A DNA stretch of 64,000 nucleotides from Citrobacter sedlakii NBRC 105722. Lineage in GTDB: Bacteria; Pseudomonadota; Gammaproteobacteria; Enterobacterales; Enterobacteriaceae. The translations under genes were made by a program, and so were the position numbers. The DNA is taken from assembly GCF_000759835.1 (NCBI RefSeq), contig NZ_BBNB01000017.1, forward strand, positions 61,396-125,395, given 5' to 3'. The notes below the pieces were generated by a model. That model saw nothing but the letters and a program-made list of their open reading frames with translations, ran no database searches and was not told the origin of the DNA. The stretch's first letter is position 1; each line of letters opens with the position of its first letter. Below, in pieces: positions 41,960 to 51,373 of this stretch.

Positions 41960-44257
41960 ATGACAGACCGTATCCAACGCCTGAAAAGCGCGCTGTTCCA
42001 GAACAACCGGGAAATCTCGCTGGAACGTGCGCTGCTTTACACCGCCAGCCACCAGCAAACCGAAGGCGAGCCGGTTATTCTGCGCCGTGCTAAAGCGACA
42101 GCGTATATTCTTGAACATGTTGCCATTTCGATTCGTGATGAAGAATTGATTGCCGGAAACCGTACCGTTAAACCGCGCGCAGGCATTATGTCTCCGGAAA
42201 TGGATCCGTACTGGTTGCTCAAGGAACTCGATCAGTTTCCGACGCGACCGCAGGACCGTTTTGATATCAGCGATGAGGACAAACGCCTTTATCGCGAAAC
42301 GCTGTACCCGTACTGGGAGAAGCGTTCGATGAAGGACTTCATCAACGGTCAGATGACTGATGAGGTCAAAGCCGCCGTCAGCACGCAGATTTTTAGCGTC
42401 AACCAGACGGATAAAGGGCAGGGGCACATTATCATTGATTATCCGCGCTTGCTGAATAACGGGCTGGGTGAACTGGTGGCGCAAATGCGCGCGCACTGTC
42501 AGCGGGCGCCGGATAATCACTTTTATCAGGCCGCGCTGTTGCTGCTGGAGGCGGCGCAGCGTCATATTCTGCGCTATGCCGCGCTGGCGGAGGAGATGGC
42601 AGAAGGTTGCGCAGACGAGACGCGTCGTCAGGAATTACTCACCATCGCGGCAAATTCGCGGCATAACGCCGCGCATAAACCACAGACCTTCTGGCAGGCG
42701 TGTCAGTTGTTCTGGTACATGAACATCATTTTGCAATATGAGTCTAACGCCAGTTCGCTGTCGCTTGGGCGTTTCGACCAGTATATGCTGCCGTTTTATC
42801 AGGCATCGCTGACGCAGGGAGACGATCCTGCGTTTCTGAAAGAGTTGCTCGAGTCCCTGTGGGTAAAGTGCAACGACATCGTGTTGTTGCGCTCGACCAG
42901 CAGCGCCCGCTATTTCGCCGGTTTCCCAACGGGTTACACTGCGTTGCTTGGCGGATTAACCGAAAACGGACGCAGCGCGGTAAACATCCTCTCTTTCCTG
43001 TGTCTTGATGCCTACCAGAGCGTTCAATTGCCGCAGCCAAACCTCGGCGTGCGCACCAATGCGTTAATCGATACGCCATTCCTGATGAAAACGGCGGAGA
43101 CCATTCGTCTCGGCACCGGTATTCCACAAATTTTCAATGATGAAGTGGTGGTACCGGCTTTTCTGAATCGCGGCGTGTCGCTGGAAGATGCGCGAGATTA
43201 TGCCGTGGTAGGCTGCGTGGAGCTGTCGATACCGGGACGAACCTATGGTCTGCATGACATCGCCATGTTTAACCTGCTGAAAGTTATGGAAATCAGCCTG
43301 TTTGAAAACGAAGGCAATAACGAACTCAGCTATGAAAGCCTGCTGGCGCATATTCGCGCTAAAATCAGCCACTACATCACTCTGATGGTGGAAGGCAGCA
43401 ATATTTGCGATATCGGCCATCGCGACTGGGCGCCGGTGCCGCTGCTTTCATCGTTTATTAGCGACTGCCTGGAGAAGGGCCGCGATATTACCGACGGCGG
43501 TGCGCGCTATAACTTCTCGGGCGTTCAGGGAATTGGCATCGCCAACCTGAGCGACTCTTTGCATGCCCTGAACGGGCTGGTGTTTGAGCAGCAGCGCCTG
43601 AGTTTCGATGAACTGCTCGCAGTGCTGAAAGCCAATTTTGCGACGCCGGAAGGGGAAAAAATCCGCGCCCGGCTGATCAACCGCTTCGAAAAATACGGTA
43701 ACGACATTGATGATGTCGATAACATTAGCGCTGAACTGTTGCGTCATTACTGCAAAGAAGTCGAAAAATATCAGAACCCGCGCGGCGGCCAGTTTACGCC
43801 TGGCTCTTATACCGTTTCCGCGCATGTGCCGCTGGGCGCGGTAGTTGGAGCGACGCCAGACGGTCGCTTCGCCGGAGAACAGTTGGCGGACGGGGGGCTG
43901 TCGCCCATGCTTGGGCAGGATATGCAAGGGCCGACGGCGGTGCTGAAATCAGTCAGTAAACTCGACAACATGCTGCTTTCTAATGGCACGTTGCTGAACG
44001 TGAAGTTTACGCCAGCGACCCTCGAAGGCGAAGCGGGCCTGCGCAAGTTGGCCGATTTCCTGCGTGCATTTACCCATTTGAAGCTGCAGCATATCCAGTT
44101 TAACGTCGTGAACGCCGAAACGCTGCGCGAAGCGCAACAACGTCCTCAGGATTTTGCTGGTCTGGTGGTTCGCGTGGCGGGCTACAGCGCCTTCTTTGTT
44201 GAGCTGTCGAAGGAGATCCAGGATGACATCATTCGGCGCACCGCGCATCAGTTGTGA
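41960..44257 (+). CDS. pflD: Glycyl radical enzyme PflD (anhydro-sugar phosphate lyase type)
   Basis: 765 residues. The C-terminal glycyl-radical motif RVAGYSAFF places the radical at G741, and the catalytic thiyl cysteine is C419 in VVGCVELSIPG. A glutamate two residues after the cysteine (GCVE) is the arrangement of glycyl radical dehydratases and C-O/C-N lyases. True pyruvate formate-lyases have two adjacent cysteines here, so the old name formate acetyltransferase 2 is not supported. From memory, E. coli PflD was recently shown to open 1,5-anhydromannitol 6-phosphate to 1-deoxyfructose 6-phosphate. The FsaB and GldA neighbours would then finish that route. It is oxygen-sensitive and needs PflC for activation. 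Confidence 0.95.
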   Translation: MTDRIQRLKSALFQNNREISLERALLYTASHQQTEGEPVILRRAKATAYILEHVAISIRDEELIAGNRTVKPRAGIMSPEMDPYWLLKELDQFPTRPQDRFDISDEDKRLYRETLYPYWEKRSMKDFINGQMTDEVKAAVSTQIFSVNQTDKGQGHIIIDYPRLLNNGLGELVAQMRAHCQRAPDNHFYQAALLLLEAAQRHILRYAALAEEMAEGCADETRRQELLTIAANSRHNAAHKPQTFWQACQLFWYMNIILQYESNASSLSLGRFDQYMLPFYQASLTQGDDPAFLKELLESLWVKCNDIVLLRSTSSARYFAGFPTGYTALLGGLTENGRSAVNILSFLCLDAYQSVQLPQPNLGVRTNALIDTPFLMKTAETIRLGTGIPQIFNDEVVVPAFLNRGVSLEDARDYAVVGCVELSIPGRTYGLHDIAMFNLLKVMEISLFENEGNNELSYESLLAHIRAKISHYITLMVEGSNICDIGHRDWAPVPLLSSFISDCLEKGRDITDGGARYNFSGVQGIGIANLSDSLHALNGLVFEQQRLSFDELLAVLKANFATPEGEKIRARLINRFEKYGNDIDDVDNISAELLRHYCKEVEKYQNPRGGQFTPGSYTVSAHVPLGAVVGATPDGRFAGEQLADGGLSPMLGQDMQGPTAVLKSVSKLDNMLLSNGTLLNVKFTPATLEGEAGLRKLADFLRAFTHLKLQHIQFNVVNAETLREAQQRPQDFAGLVVRVAGYSAFFVELSKEIQDDIIRRTAHQL

Positions 44258-45101
44258 GGTGCTGGATCCGCGTAGCGAAGACGTTGCGCGCATCTTCAAT
44301 ATTCAGCGTTACTCGCTGAATGACGGACAGGGGATACGCACGGTAGTCTTTTTTAAAGGCTGCCCACATACCTGTCCGTGGTGCGCCAATCCTGAATCTA
44401 TTTCGCCGCGTATCGAAACCGTGCGGCGGGAAAGCAAATGCCTGCATTGCGCGCCGTGTCTGCGGGATGCTGACGAGTGTCCTTCCGGGGCGTTTGAGCG
44501 AATTGGGCGTGATATCACGCTGGATGAGCTGGAGGGTGAAGTCATGAAAGACGACATTTTCTTTCGCACGTCCGGTGGCGGCGTGACCCTCTCCGGCGGC
44601 GAGGTCTTGATGCAGGCTCCCTTCGCAACCCGCTTCCTGCACCGCCTGCGGCGCTGGGGCGTGCGCTGCGCGATTGAAACCGCGGGTGATGCGCCTGCCA
44701 GTCGTCTTCTGCCGCTGGCGAAAGCCTGCGATGAGGTGCTCTTTGATTTAAAAATCATGTCGTCGGAGCAGGCGCGCGATATCGTAAACATGAACCAGCC
44801 GCGGGTGCTGGCGAATCTGCGACTGCTGGTGGCGGAAGGTGTTCATGTCATTCCGCGTCTGCCGCTGATCCCGGGTTATACCCTCACGCCCGGGAATATG
44901 CAGCACGCGCTGAGCCTGCTGTTATCGCTTGGTATAAAACACGTTCACCTGTTACCGTTTCATTTATATGGTGAACCGAAATATCGCCTGCTCGGGCAGG
45001 CGTGGGCGATGAAGGATATTCCGGCCCCGACGGCAGAAACCGTGGCGATTTACCGCGCCATGGCCGAGAGAGCTGGTTTTGAGGTGACCACAGGAGGTTA
45101 A
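44223..45101 (+). CDS. pflC: Glycyl-radical-enzyme activating enzyme PflC (radical SAM)
   Basis: 292 residues from the ATG at 44223, overlapping the pflD end by 35 bases. AAGGAG lies about ten bases upstream. The frame is open earlier, but only inside pflD. The radical SAM cluster motif is GCPHTCPWCANP (Cx3Cx2C, about residues 44-51). A ferredoxin-like insert with further cysteines (CLHCAPCLRDADEC) follows, as in activators of non-PFL glycyl radical enzymes. GGGVTLSGGEVL is the conserved SAM-contacting GGE motif. It installs the radical on G741 of PflD. Electrons may come from flavodoxin via Fpr, which is encoded in this window. Confidence 0.96.
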   Translation: MTSFGAPRISCEVLDPRSEDVARIFNIQRYSLNDGQGIRTVVFFKGCPHTCPWCANPESISPRIETVRRESKCLHCAPCLRDADECPSGAFERIGRDITLDELEGEVMKDDIFFRTSGGGVTLSGGEVLMQAPFATRFLHRLRRWGVRCAIETAGDAPASRLLPLAKACDEVLFDLKIMSSEQARDIVNMNQPRVLANLRLLVAEGVHVIPRLPLIPGYTLTPGNMQHALSLLLSLGIKHVHLLPFHLYGEPKYRLLGQAWAMKDIPAPTAETVAIYRAMAERAGFEVTTGG

Positions 45102-45102
45102 T

Positions 45103-45459
45103 ATGTCCAGCTCAACGGGACGCTATCTGGTTGCGGTGACCGCGTGCGTCAGCGGCGTGGCGCATACTTACATGGCGGCAGAACGTCTGGAGAAGCTCTG
45201 TCAGCAGGAAAAGTGGAGCATTAAAATTGAAACGCAGGGCGCGCTGGGGATAGAAAACCGGTTAACGGAAGAGGATATCAGCCGGGCCGACGCCGTTCTG
45301 TTGATTACCGACATCGAGCTGGCTGGCGCGGAGCGTTTTATTCATAGCCGTTACGTGCAGTCGGGGATCAGCGCTTTTTTGCGCGAACCGCAGCGGGTAA
45401 TCAGCGTGGTACGTAAACTGCTTTCCGCCCCGCAGCAAACCCATTTTATTCTGAACTAG
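45103..45459 (+). CDS. frwD: PTS fructose-like EIIB component FrwD
   Basis: 118 residues, a second EIIB. The phospho-cysteine is C15 in AVTACVSGVAHTYMAAERL, where the usual proline or serine after the cysteine is replaced by valine. It begins one base after the pflC stop, and AGGAGG inside the end of pflC is the ribosome site. It is a few residues longer than E. coli FrwD as I recall it. Its role beside FrwB is unsettled: alternative substrate delivery or redundancy are both possible. The last 14 bases overlap the end of yijO on the other strand. Confidence 0.93.
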   Translation: MSSSTGRYLVAVTACVSGVAHTYMAAERLEKLCQQEKWSIKIETQGALGIENRLTEEDISRADAVLLITDIELAGAERFIHSRYVQSGISAFLREPQRVISVVRKLLSAPQQTHFILN

Positions 45460-46297
45460 CCTGCTTTTCCGTCAATTGACTGTGGTACTGGCGACGGTAC
45501 TCAGACGGCGAGCGTTCCGTATTTTTACGAAACAGGCGGCAAAAGTAATTGCTGTCCACAAATCCACAGGTGTGAGCCACCTCTTTTACTTTCAGATCGT
45601 AGCCCTTCAGTAACGTTTTCGCGTGTTCCAGCCGTGTGTGATTAAGGTATTCGTTAAAGCCGACAGCGCCTGTTTTTTGAAACAGGTGCGAGAGATAGTT
45701 AGGCGAAATATAAAACGCCTGGGCCACTGACTCACGGGTGAGCGGCGAGGCGTAATGCTCGTCGATATAATCGCGAATGGCTTCAAACAGCGCCTGGCTC
45801 CGGGATGAGGTCTGAATCTGGCTGCCGAGCAGGTCGCGGCAGTGGCTAAGCAGGCTGGCGACAATTAACCGCGCGGTTTGCTGCTCCTGCGGCTGCATCT
45901 CCATTTCATTAAGCGTTTGTAGCAGGAAAGAGCCGATGCGTGGGCCGCGTCGCGCAACGTGCTGCTTCGTCAGGTTCTGAAAGGTTGTTCCGTCCCATTG
46001 CACAACGCTGAAGCCTAGCTGCTGTTTGCCAAACAGAATACTGAGCGTCGTTGTCGGCGCCTGCCAGCGTGGGAGGTTCCAGCCGCTCGCCGGAACGTAG
46101 AGCGCGTCGCAGTCTGTCAGCGTATCGCCAACGCTGGCGTCGGTCAGTTCGCCTTCCAGTACGATCTCCAGCCGAGGAAAATCCACCTGATAGGCCAGTT
46201 CCGGTGAAGGCGCGCTGGTACCAGCAAAGTAAATCTGGCGCAGCGGAGCGGGGCCATTAATCAGGCGGGAAAGAAGATGGCTGACGTCTTGAAACAT
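45446..46297 (-). CDS. yijO: AraC-family regulator YijO
   Basis: 283 residues. The N-terminal half (about 1-150) is a cupin-like sensing region (YVPASGWNLPRWQAP). The C-terminal AraC/XylS DNA-binding domain (about 175-270) has both helix-turn-helix units: LTRESVAQAFYISPNYLSHL, and KVKEVAHTCGFVDSNYFCRL followed by the RRQYHSQL end. The 3' end overlaps frwD by 14 bases convergently. Its proximity makes it the prime candidate for controlling the frw/pfl genes. That is an inference, since no target is visible. Confidence 0.93.
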   Translation of the reverse strand: MFQDVSHLLSRLINGPAPLRQIYFAGTSAPSPELAYQVDFPRLEIVLEGELTDASVGDTLTDCDALYVPASGWNLPRWQAPTTTLSILFGKQQLGFSVVQWDGTTFQNLTKQHVARRGPRIGSFLLQTLNEMEMQPQEQQTARLIVASLLSHCRDLLGSQIQTSSRSQALFEAIRDYIDEHYASPLTRESVAQAFYISPNYLSHLFQKTGAVGFNEYLNHTRLEHAKTLLKGYDLKVKEVAHTCGFVDSNYFCRLFRKNTERSPSEYRRQYHSQLTEKQASSE

Positions 46298-46362
46298 GTT
46301 GATCCCTTGCAGAGCGCAGACAGGGAAACAGTATCGTTGAAAACCGATGGTCTCAAGTGATT

Positions 46363-46434
46363 ATTGCCGGATGCGCGTCGTTTGCCCGGCCTACATTTGT
46401 AGACCGGGTAAGGGGGCTGCCGCCATTCGGCACT
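46363..46434. repeat. REP/BIME cluster between yijO and eptC
   Basis: The 145-base gap contains TTGCCGGATGCGCG, an inverted repeat CCCGG-CCTAC-ATTT-GTAG-ACCGGG (46385-46407), and TGCCGCCATTCGGCA (46419-46433). These are two or three REP-type palindromes in alternating orientation, downstream of eptC and upstream of yijO. Confidence 0.72.
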
Positions 46435-46442
46435 GCCGTGGG

Positions 46443-48176
46443 TTACTGATTGCCGGGGCGATCGCCATACGGCAGGGTGTCGTAATCAATCAACGCTTTT
46501 TTCTTGTACGGATTGCCAATCCAGCGCGTGATCTCTTTAAACTGCGGGTTGACGACAGAGCGAGTAGGATCGAAACCGTCGTAGCTTAAACCTGCTAAGT
46601 CCGACCAGGTGTGGATCAGTTCAGAACTGCTGTACTTCCTGTCTACGTCCTGCGAGAAGTCGCGCGGATGCGCCGCCTGCCATTTTTCCGACGTCCACAG
46701 CAGGAACGGTACGGTATACATATGGCGCGTCGGATTGTCTTCGTTGCGTCCCTGCGTTTTGTGCGGCGGCGTGTCGTACACTTCTTCACCGTGATCGGAA
46801 AAATAGAGCAGGAAGCCGTTCGGGTCGGTCGCTTTATAATCGCGGATCAGACTCGCCACCACCTTGTCGTTGTACAGGTTGGCGTTGTCGTAATCGTTGT
46901 ACGACTCCAGCTCCTCTTCGCTCAGACCTGGCGGGACGTGGTCGGTATTTCCATCAAATTTCCCCTCGTTTTCGGGATAGCGGAATTTGTACTTTATGTG
47001 TGTTCCCAGCAAATGGACGATGATGAATTTTTTCGGCGCCGGGTCGGCCATGACTTCTTTAAACGGCGCAAGCACATTGGTGTCATATTCACGCGCGCTC
47101 TGCGTGCGCTGCTGGTTCATATAGAACTGCTTATCAGTCTGTTTAGAGAACACCGTCAGCATGGTATTACGCGCGGTCATCGTCTGCTGATTAGTGATCC
47201 AGAAGGTCTTATATCCCGCCTGTTTCATCATGTTCATCAGCGACGGTTTGGTCAGATACAGGTCCGGATGCTTCTCATTAGCGAAGGTCAGCGCCTGCTG
47301 AAGAATCTCAATCGTGTAGGGGCGCGAGGTCACCACATTATTGAAGACGGTCAGATTCGGGTCAGTCTTACGAAGCGCGTCCAGTTGCGGCGTGGTTTCT
47401 CGCGGATAGCCGTACAGGCTCATGCGACCACGTTGAGTGGATTCGCCAATGACCAGTACCAGCGTGCGCGGCGCGTCGCCGCTGCTGTCTTTGAAATTCG
47501 CCAGCGGCGGCAGAGCGTGGTTTTCACTGAGCAGGTTATTCAGCGAAGAAAGCTGGCGCTGGTACTGATAATAGCCCGAGATAAACTGCCACGGCGCGGC
47601 GGGCTCCATGCGTGACGCCAGGCTGTCCAGCGTCTTCTCAAACGGCTTGTGCTTGATAAACGTATTCACCGCCATCGGATGCAGGATCAGCCCGTAAAGC
47701 AGGGCAAATGACACCAGATAGCGCCACGGCGAAGGAATATAAACCGGGCGCAGACGCGTCCACAGGAAGATCGCGACCGCCGTATAGGCCAGTGCGATAA
47801 GCACAAGTTTCAGACTGAAATACTGTGCCAGATACTCGCTGGCTTCATTGGCGTTGCTTTCAAACATGACGAACAGGACGCTTTGCGAGAACTCCTGGCC
47901 GTAAATGACGTAATAACTGAGCGCGGCCAGTGACGTTGCCCACAGGATAATGCCGATGACCGCCGCAATGACGCGGATGCGGTTCGGAAACAGGATCACC
48001 GGAATCAGCCACAGGGAACTGAACAGCAGAGAGTCCCGCAGCCCGTTAGTGCCGCTGTAGCCGCTGATAAAAATGGTTGCCTGAAGTAAAGTTGAAAAAA
48101 ACCAAAAATAGAGAAGCGCCCAGCCCAGCGCTTTTCCGCTAAACGCAGAGGGAGACGGGAGTTTTGTGGAATGCAT
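46443..48176 (-). CDS. eptC: Lipid A/LPS core phosphoethanolamine transferase EptC (YijP, CptA)
   Basis: 577 residues. Five N-terminal membrane helices (about 14-170) anchor a periplasmic alkaline-phosphatase-superfamily catalytic domain. The nucleophile threonine is in VIGESTQRGRMSLYGYPRETTP (about 248-269), and metal ligands include the DHGEE motif (FLLYFSDHGEEVYDTP) and HTKGR-type stretch TPPHKTQGRNEDNP. It transfers phosphoethanolamine to heptose in the LPS core, aiding resistance to detergents and cationic peptides. It lies downstream of ppc on the same strand, with two hairpins between. Confidence 0.95.
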   Translation of the reverse strand: MHSTKLPSPSAFSGKALGWALLYFWFFSTLLQATIFISGYSGTNGLRDSLLFSSLWLIPVILFPNRIRVIAAVIGIILWATSLAALSYYVIYGQEFSQSVLFVMFESNANEASEYLAQYFSLKLVLIALAYTAVAIFLWTRLRPVYIPSPWRYLVSFALLYGLILHPMAVNTFIKHKPFEKTLDSLASRMEPAAPWQFISGYYQYQRQLSSLNNLLSENHALPPLANFKDSSGDAPRTLVLVIGESTQRGRMSLYGYPRETTPQLDALRKTDPNLTVFNNVVTSRPYTIEILQQALTFANEKHPDLYLTKPSLMNMMKQAGYKTFWITNQQTMTARNTMLTVFSKQTDKQFYMNQQRTQSAREYDTNVLAPFKEVMADPAPKKFIIVHLLGTHIKYKFRYPENEGKFDGNTDHVPPGLSEEELESYNDYDNANLYNDKVVASLIRDYKATDPNGFLLYFSDHGEEVYDTPPHKTQGRNEDNPTRHMYTVPFLLWTSEKWQAAHPRDFSQDVDRKYSSSELIHTWSDLAGLSYDGFDPTRSVVNPQFKEITRWIGNPYKKKALIDYDTLPYGDRPGNQ

Positions 48177-48238
48177 GTGAATAGCCTGTCTTTAAACGTG
48201 ATGCAAAACGTAACGACAAAACCTTAAGAAATTCTGAA

Positions 48239-48269
48239 GCGCTCCCCGCCCGAAGGGGGAAGGGAGCGC
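48239..48269 (-). repeat. GC-rich hairpin between ppc and eptC
   Basis: GCGCTCCC at 48239-48246 pairs with GGGAGCGC at 48262-48269, with additional CCC/GGG pairing inside, forming one long stem. It is 63 bases before the eptC start. It may be a second terminator after ppc or an eptC 5' UTR structure. Confidence 0.55.
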
Positions 48270-48344
48270 CTGAAAATTCTTACGGTGGAAAAAACAGACA
48301 GGAATATATTTAAAACGAAGTATTTATGACAGTTATATTTCAGA

Positions 48345-48372
48345 TCACCCTCGCGCCATCGCACGAGGGTGA
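48345..48372 (-). terminator. Stem-loop after ppc
   Basis: TCACCCTCG-N10-CGAGGGTGA is a 9-bp inverted repeat starting 15 bases after the ppc stop on the minus strand. It is probably the ppc terminator, although only a moderate U content follows. Confidence 0.7.
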
Positions 48373-48386
48373 CGAGAGAAGGAACG

Positions 48387-51038
48387 TTAGCCGGTGTTAC
48401 GCATACCAGCCGCCACCCCAGCGATGGTCACCATCAGCGCCTGCTCAACGCGCGGATCCGGCTCTTTACCCTGTTCTTCCGTCAGACGCGAGCGGTGCAG
48501 TAACTCTGCCTGCAGGACGTTTAGCGGGTCGGTGTAGATATTACGCAACTGGATAGATTCGGCAATCCACGGCAGATCGGCCATCAGATGTGAATCGTTC
48601 GCGATATCCAGCACCACCTTGATGTCTTCTTGCAGCAGGTCACGCAGCTCTTTACCCAGCGGCCACAGTTCTTTCGACACCAGACGCTGATCGTAATATT
48701 CCGCCAGCCACAAATCCGCTTTTGCGAACACCATTTCCAGCATGCCGAGACGGGTGGAGAAGAACGGCCAGTCGCGGCACATGGCTTCCAGTTCGCTTTG
48801 CTTACCATCTTCAACCACTTTTTGCAGCGCGGTACCGGCGCCCAGCCAGGCGGGCAGCATCAGACGGTTTTGTGTCCAGGCGAAGATCCACGGAATGGCG
48901 CGCAGTGATTCCACGCCGCCGGTCGGACGGCGTTTCGCCGGACGTGAACCGAGCGGCAGTTTGCCCAGTTCCTGTTCCGGCGTTGCAGAGCGGAAGTAAG
49001 GCACGAAGTCTTTGTTTTCACGCACATAGCCCCGGTACAGATCGCAGGAGATCACCGACAGCTCGTCCATGATATGACGCCAGCCGTCTTTCGGTTCCGG
49101 CGGCGGCAGCAGATTCGCTTCCAGGATGGCGCTGGTGTACAGCGACAGGCTGCTGACGGTCACTTCCGGCAAACCGTATTTAAAGCGGATCATTTCGCCC
49201 TGTTCGGTCACGCGCAAACCGCCTTTCAGGCTGCCTGGCGGCTGCGACAGCAATGCGGCGTGAGCTGGCGCGCCGCCGCGACCAATCGAGCCGCCGCGAC
49301 CGTGGAACAGCGTCAGTTCGATACCCGCTTTCTCACAGGTTTTGATGAGCGCATCCTGTGCCTGATACTGTGCCCAGGACGCCGCCATGACTCCGGCGTC
49401 TTTCGCCGAGTCGGAATAGCCGATCATCACCATCTGCTTGCCCTGGATCAAACCGCGATACCAGTCGATGTTCAGCAGTTGGGTCATGACATCGTCGGCG
49501 TTGTTCAGGTCGTCGAGGGTTTCAAACAGCGGGGCAACCGGCATGGCGAAACCAATGCCCGCTTCTTTCAGCAGCAGGTGTACCGCCAGCACGTCAGACG
49601 GCGTTTTCGCCATGGAAATCACGTAGGCGGCAATAGACCCTTTCGGCGCTTCAGCGATGACTTTACAGGTGTCGAGCACTTCACGGGTGTCGTTGCTTGG
49701 CTCCCAGTGATGCGGCAGCAATGGACGCTTGGAATTCAGTTCGCGGATCAGGAACGCCTGTTTGTCCGCTTCTGACCAGCTTTCATAGTCGCCGATGCCG
49801 AGATAGCGGGTTAGTTCACCCAGCGCTTCGGTGTGGCGAGTGCTTTCCTGACGGATATCAATACGCACCAGCGGTACGCCGAAACATTTCACGCGGCGCA
49901 GGGTATCGAGCAGTTCGCCGTTGGCGATAATCCCCATACCGCAAGCCTGTAAGGACTGATAGCAGGCGTAAAGCGGTTCCCAAAGCTGTTCGTTTTGCGT
50001 CAGCAAACCCGCCGGTTTCGGTAGCTTTTCGCCTTTCAGGCGTGCCTCCAGCCAGGCCTGTGTCGCCATCAGGCGGGCGCGCAGATTTTTCATCAGATAG
50101 CGATAAGGCTCCGAGGCGCCTTCTTCACCCACCATCGCTAACAGTTCCGGCGTGGCGTCAACCATCGACAATTCTGAGACCAGAACCTGAATATCTTTCA
50201 GGAACAGGTCAGTGGCCTTCCAGCGGCTCAGTAGCAGGACATGGCGGGTAATGTCGGCGGTAACATTCGGGTTACCGTCACGGTCGCCGCCCATCCACGA
50301 GGTGAATCGCACGGGCACGAAATCAACCGGCAACTGGTAGCCCAGATTCTCTTCAAGCTGTTCGTTTAGCTCGCGCAGGTAGTTAGGAACACCCTGCCAG
50401 AGACTGTTCTCCACCACCGCGAAGCCCCATTTTGCTTCGTCTACCGGGCTGGGGCGCAGCTTACGAATTTCATCGGTATGCCAGGACTGGGCGATCAGTT
50501 GGCGTAGACGGCGCATCAGCTGGTGACGTTCGTAATCGACGATGTCCTTGTTGTCGAGCTGTTTTAAGCAGGCGTTAACTTCCACCATTTTGTGGATCAG
50601 CGTGCGGCGGGTAATTTCCGTCGGGTGGGCGGTTAGCACCAGTTCAAGCGACAGGGATTCCACCGCTTTTTTGATGGTCGCTTCGTTAAGATCCGGCTGA
50701 TTTTTGAGTTTACGCAGGGTGCGGGCAATCACTTCCGGGTTGCTGGCGGCTTCGCCTTTCGGCGAAATGCTGTGGTATTGCTCGGCGGTATTGGCCAGAT
50801 TGAGGAACTGGCTGAACGCGCGGGCAACGGGCAGCAGCTCATCGTTCGACAAATTCTGTAACGTGGTGAGCAACTCCTGGCGGTTTGCCTCATTGCCAGC
50901 GCGTGAAGATTTAGACAGCTTACGGATTGTTTCTACGCGATCAAGAATGTTCTCTCCCAGCGCATCCTTGATGGTTTCTCCCAGCACTTTGCCGAGCATA
51001 CTGACATTACTACGCAACGCGGAATATTGTTCGTTCAT
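48387..51038 (-). CDS. ppc: Phosphoenolpyruvate carboxylase
   Basis: 883 residues, the same as E. coli. It carboxylates PEP to oxaloacetate, the main anaplerotic reaction. Catalytic His is in [12 protein letters not shown] (about 134-145), the mobile arginine-glycine loop in [17 protein letters not shown] (about 578-594), and the C-terminal [15 protein letters not shown] carries the inhibitor-binding asparagine. It is an allosteric tetramer activated by acetyl-CoA and inhibited by aspartate. It is monocistronic, and its upstream region (51039-51373) contains a palindrome of unknown role. Confidence 0.98.
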   Translation of the reverse strand: MNEQYSALRSNVSMLGKVLGETIKDALGENILDRVETIRKLSKSSRAGNEANRQELLTTLQNLSNDELLPVARAFSQFLNLANTAEQYHSISPKGEAASNPEVIARTLRKLKNQPDLNEATIKKAVESLSLELVLTAHPTEITRRTLIHKMVEVNACLKQLDNKDIVDYERHQLMRRLRQLIAQSWHTDEIRKLRPSPVDEAKWGFAVVENSLWQGVPNYLRELNEQLEENLGYQLPVDFVPVRFTSWMGGDRDGNPNVTADITRHVLLLSRWKATDLFLKDIQVLVSELSMVDATPELLAMVGEEGASEPYRYLMKNLRARLMATQAWLEARLKGEKLPKPAGLLTQNEQLWEPLYACYQSLQACGMGIIANGELLDTLRRVKCFGVPLVRIDIRQESTRHTEALGELTRYLGIGDYESWSEADKQAFLIRELNSKRPLLPHHWEPSNDTREVLDTCKVIAEAPKGSIAAYVISMAKTPSDVLAVHLLLKEAGIGFAMPVAPLFETLDDLNNADDVMTQLLNIDWYRGLIQGKQMVMIGYSDSAKDAGVMAASWAQYQAQDALIKTCEKAGIELTLFHGRGGSIGRGGAPAHAALLSQPPGSLKGGLRVTEQGEMIRFKYGLPEVTVSSLSLYTSAILEANLLPPPEPKDGWRHIMDELSVISCDLYRGYVRENKDFVPYFRSATPEQELGKLPLGSRPAKRRPTGGVESLRAIPWIFAWTQNRLMLPAWLGAGTALQKVVEDGKQSELEAMCRDWPFFSTRLGMLEMVFAKADLWLAEYYDQRLVSKELWPLGKELRDLLQEDIKVVLDIANDSHLMADLPWIAESIQLRNIYTDPLNVLQAELLHRSRLTEEQGKEPDPRVEQALMVTIAGVAAGMRNTG

Positions 51039-51240
51039 ATTAACCCAGACACCCCATCTCTGTTGTAATTGTCCTGCGCTTTTCGCGTCGTAGCGGCGCT
51101 CGACACCCGAGGTTACCGGCTTATGTCAGTCCCCTGGATGTGCTTGTTTGCCGCCTTGCTACACCACGAAATATGTTGGACATTGTTCTTCGTCGTCTTT
51201 TATAAAGCCACGTAAAACCCCTGTCGTCAATTGCTGCGAA

Positions 51241-51259
51241 ATCGGTTCAGCAAACCGAT
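51241..51259. repeat. Inverted repeat in the ppc upstream region
   Basis: ATCGGTT-CAGCA-AACCGAT is a 7-bp perfect inverted repeat about 200 bases upstream of the ppc ATG. It could be an operator or part of the leader. The rest of the 335-base argE-ppc gap shows nothing else I can name apart from the argE terminator. Confidence 0.45.
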
Positions 51260-51325
51260 AAATCGCGGCCAATTTACGAAAGTTAATTCCTCGTGGATCA
51301 AATAAGCATTACTTATGAAAATGTA

Positions 51326-51365
51326 AAATAAACGCCGCGATTAACTCAAAAGTGTTAACGCGGCG
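51326..51365 (-). terminator. Intrinsic terminator of argE
   Basis: CGCCGCG-(A)-TTAAC and GTTAA-CGCGGCG (51333-51365) pair as a 12-bp stem. On the minus strand the stem is followed by TTTATTTT. It begins nine bases after the argE stop. Confidence 0.82.
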
Positions 51366-51373
51366 ATGAACAT

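Noticed and set aside
41960..44257. PflD as a second pyruvate formate-lyase
   Set aside because: It has one catalytic cysteine in GCVE and not the adjacent cysteine pair of pyruvate formate-lyase.
46611..47615. 334-codon open frame antisense to eptC
   Set aside because: It lies entirely inside a conserved transferase gene, with no ribosome site or domain.
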